From JBBQXH01 sp963710975 (lineage in GTDB: Bacteria > Actinomycetota > Thermoleophilia > Gaiellales > Gaiellaceae): a stretch of 64,000 nucleotides of DNA. Of the stretch, positions 63,813 through 64,000 are shown piece by piece; position 1 is the first letter of the stretch, and the number at the start of each line of letters is the position of its first letter. The notes below the pieces were generated by a model. It made no database searches. It was not told where the DNA came from and was given only the letters and a program-made list of their open reading frames with translations. The translations under genes and the position numbers were made by a program. The DNA lies in assembly GCA_963710975.1 (NCBI GenBank), contig CAVQCG010000002.1:1-64000 (forward strand), in the 5' to 3' direction.

Positions 63813-64000
63813 CCGTCCTCCTCGCCTCGACGGCAGGCGACGTCATCACCTGGATCGTCTGGGTTGTCGCCTCGCTCGCTCTGCTCTCGAGCGGCATCGC
63901 CGTGATCCTCTTCTCGAACCCGTTCTACAGCGCGCTCGCCCTGATCGGGAACTTCGGCGCGCTCGCCGTGCTCTACCTCCTGCTGTCGGCCGAGTTCGTC
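63809..64000 (+). CDS. nuoJ: NADH-quinone oxidoreductase subunit J, partial (cut by window end)
   Basis: The first 64 residues only. TTG at 63809 in the TTGA overlap with nuoI gives (M)TVLLASTAGDVITWIVWVVASLALLSSG. It continues with IAVILFSNPFYSALALIGNFGALAVLYLLLSAEFV, the typical first two helices of NuoJ. The remainder, and probably nuoK-N, lie beyond the window. Confidence 0.9.
   Translation, partial: MTVLLASTAGDVITWIVWVVASLALLSSGIAVILFSNPFYSALALIGNFGALAVLYLLLSAEFV

Overview
The window is about 64 kb of high-GC DNA with dense, short-spaced operons, many GTG and a few TTG starts, and start/stop overlaps of the ATGA, GTGA and TTGA type. Gene content points to an aerobic, menaquinone-using actinobacterium, most likely of the Thermoleophilia (Gaiella- or Solirubrobacter-like) lineage. 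That placement is an inference from gene content: a Rieske protein, a futalosine-pathway MqnD-type enzyme, FprA, an alpha/beta-type 2-oxoacid dehydrogenase and a full-size nuo operon. No rRNA, transposase gene, phage gene or CRISPR array was found.

Layout. 1-2.45 kb (minus): a Rieske iron-sulfur protein and a UbiD-family decarboxylase, both broken by several frameshifts. 2.5-5.5 kb (minus): hemB-hemL with two small downstream genes. 5.47-5.69 kb: a nested inverted-repeat element. 5.8-7.4 kb (plus): an M23-fold protein and a YmdB-type phosphoesterase. 7.3-10.8 kb (minus): gtrA, a large membrane protein and a GT87 mannosyltransferase-like gene. 10.9-20 kb (minus): cupin, pcm, phosphodiesterase, lipid kinase, DUF5519, NmrA, gabT, then a molybdate operon (HTH-Mop regulator, modA, modB, modC). 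20-29.6 kb: mixed small units (DMT permease, thiolase, mqnD, divergent marR/cupin, ornithine cyclodeaminase-like, BtuF-like, tRNA-Arg, ygfZ, a molybdopterin oxidoreductase, a CocE hydrolase).

29.7-42.9 kb (plus): two tandem peptide ABC-transporter operons. The first has lost the 5' part of its binding-protein gene and the 3' part of its last ATPase gene and is frameshifted in several genes. An LD-carboxypeptidase follows, then a second operon with all five genes and an MFS exporter. 42.9-45 kb (minus): groES-groEL with a CIRCE operator. Divergent from it is a Nudix-ASCH pair preceded by a second CIRCE-like palindrome. 46-51.8 kb: a lipoprotein, a zinc-ribbon protein, then E1alpha-E1beta-E2-lipB-lipA. 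52.1-55.3 kb (minus): fumC, fprA and an A-type Fe-S carrier. 55.5-64 kb (plus): nuoABCDEFGHI and the start of nuoJ.

The genes fit together as core energy metabolism: the 2-oxoacid dehydrogenase complex with its own lipoate-attachment genes, fumarase, complex I, Fe-S assembly, and menaquinone/Rieske electron transfer. Peptide uptake, a cell-wall peptidase and a molybdate-uptake system with a possible client enzyme complete the picture. Frameshifts are confined to three patches (1-2.45 kb, 29.7-37.5 kb and one at 42.2 kb). Those I could resolve are single-base indels, so base-calling errors are at least as likely as real gene decay.
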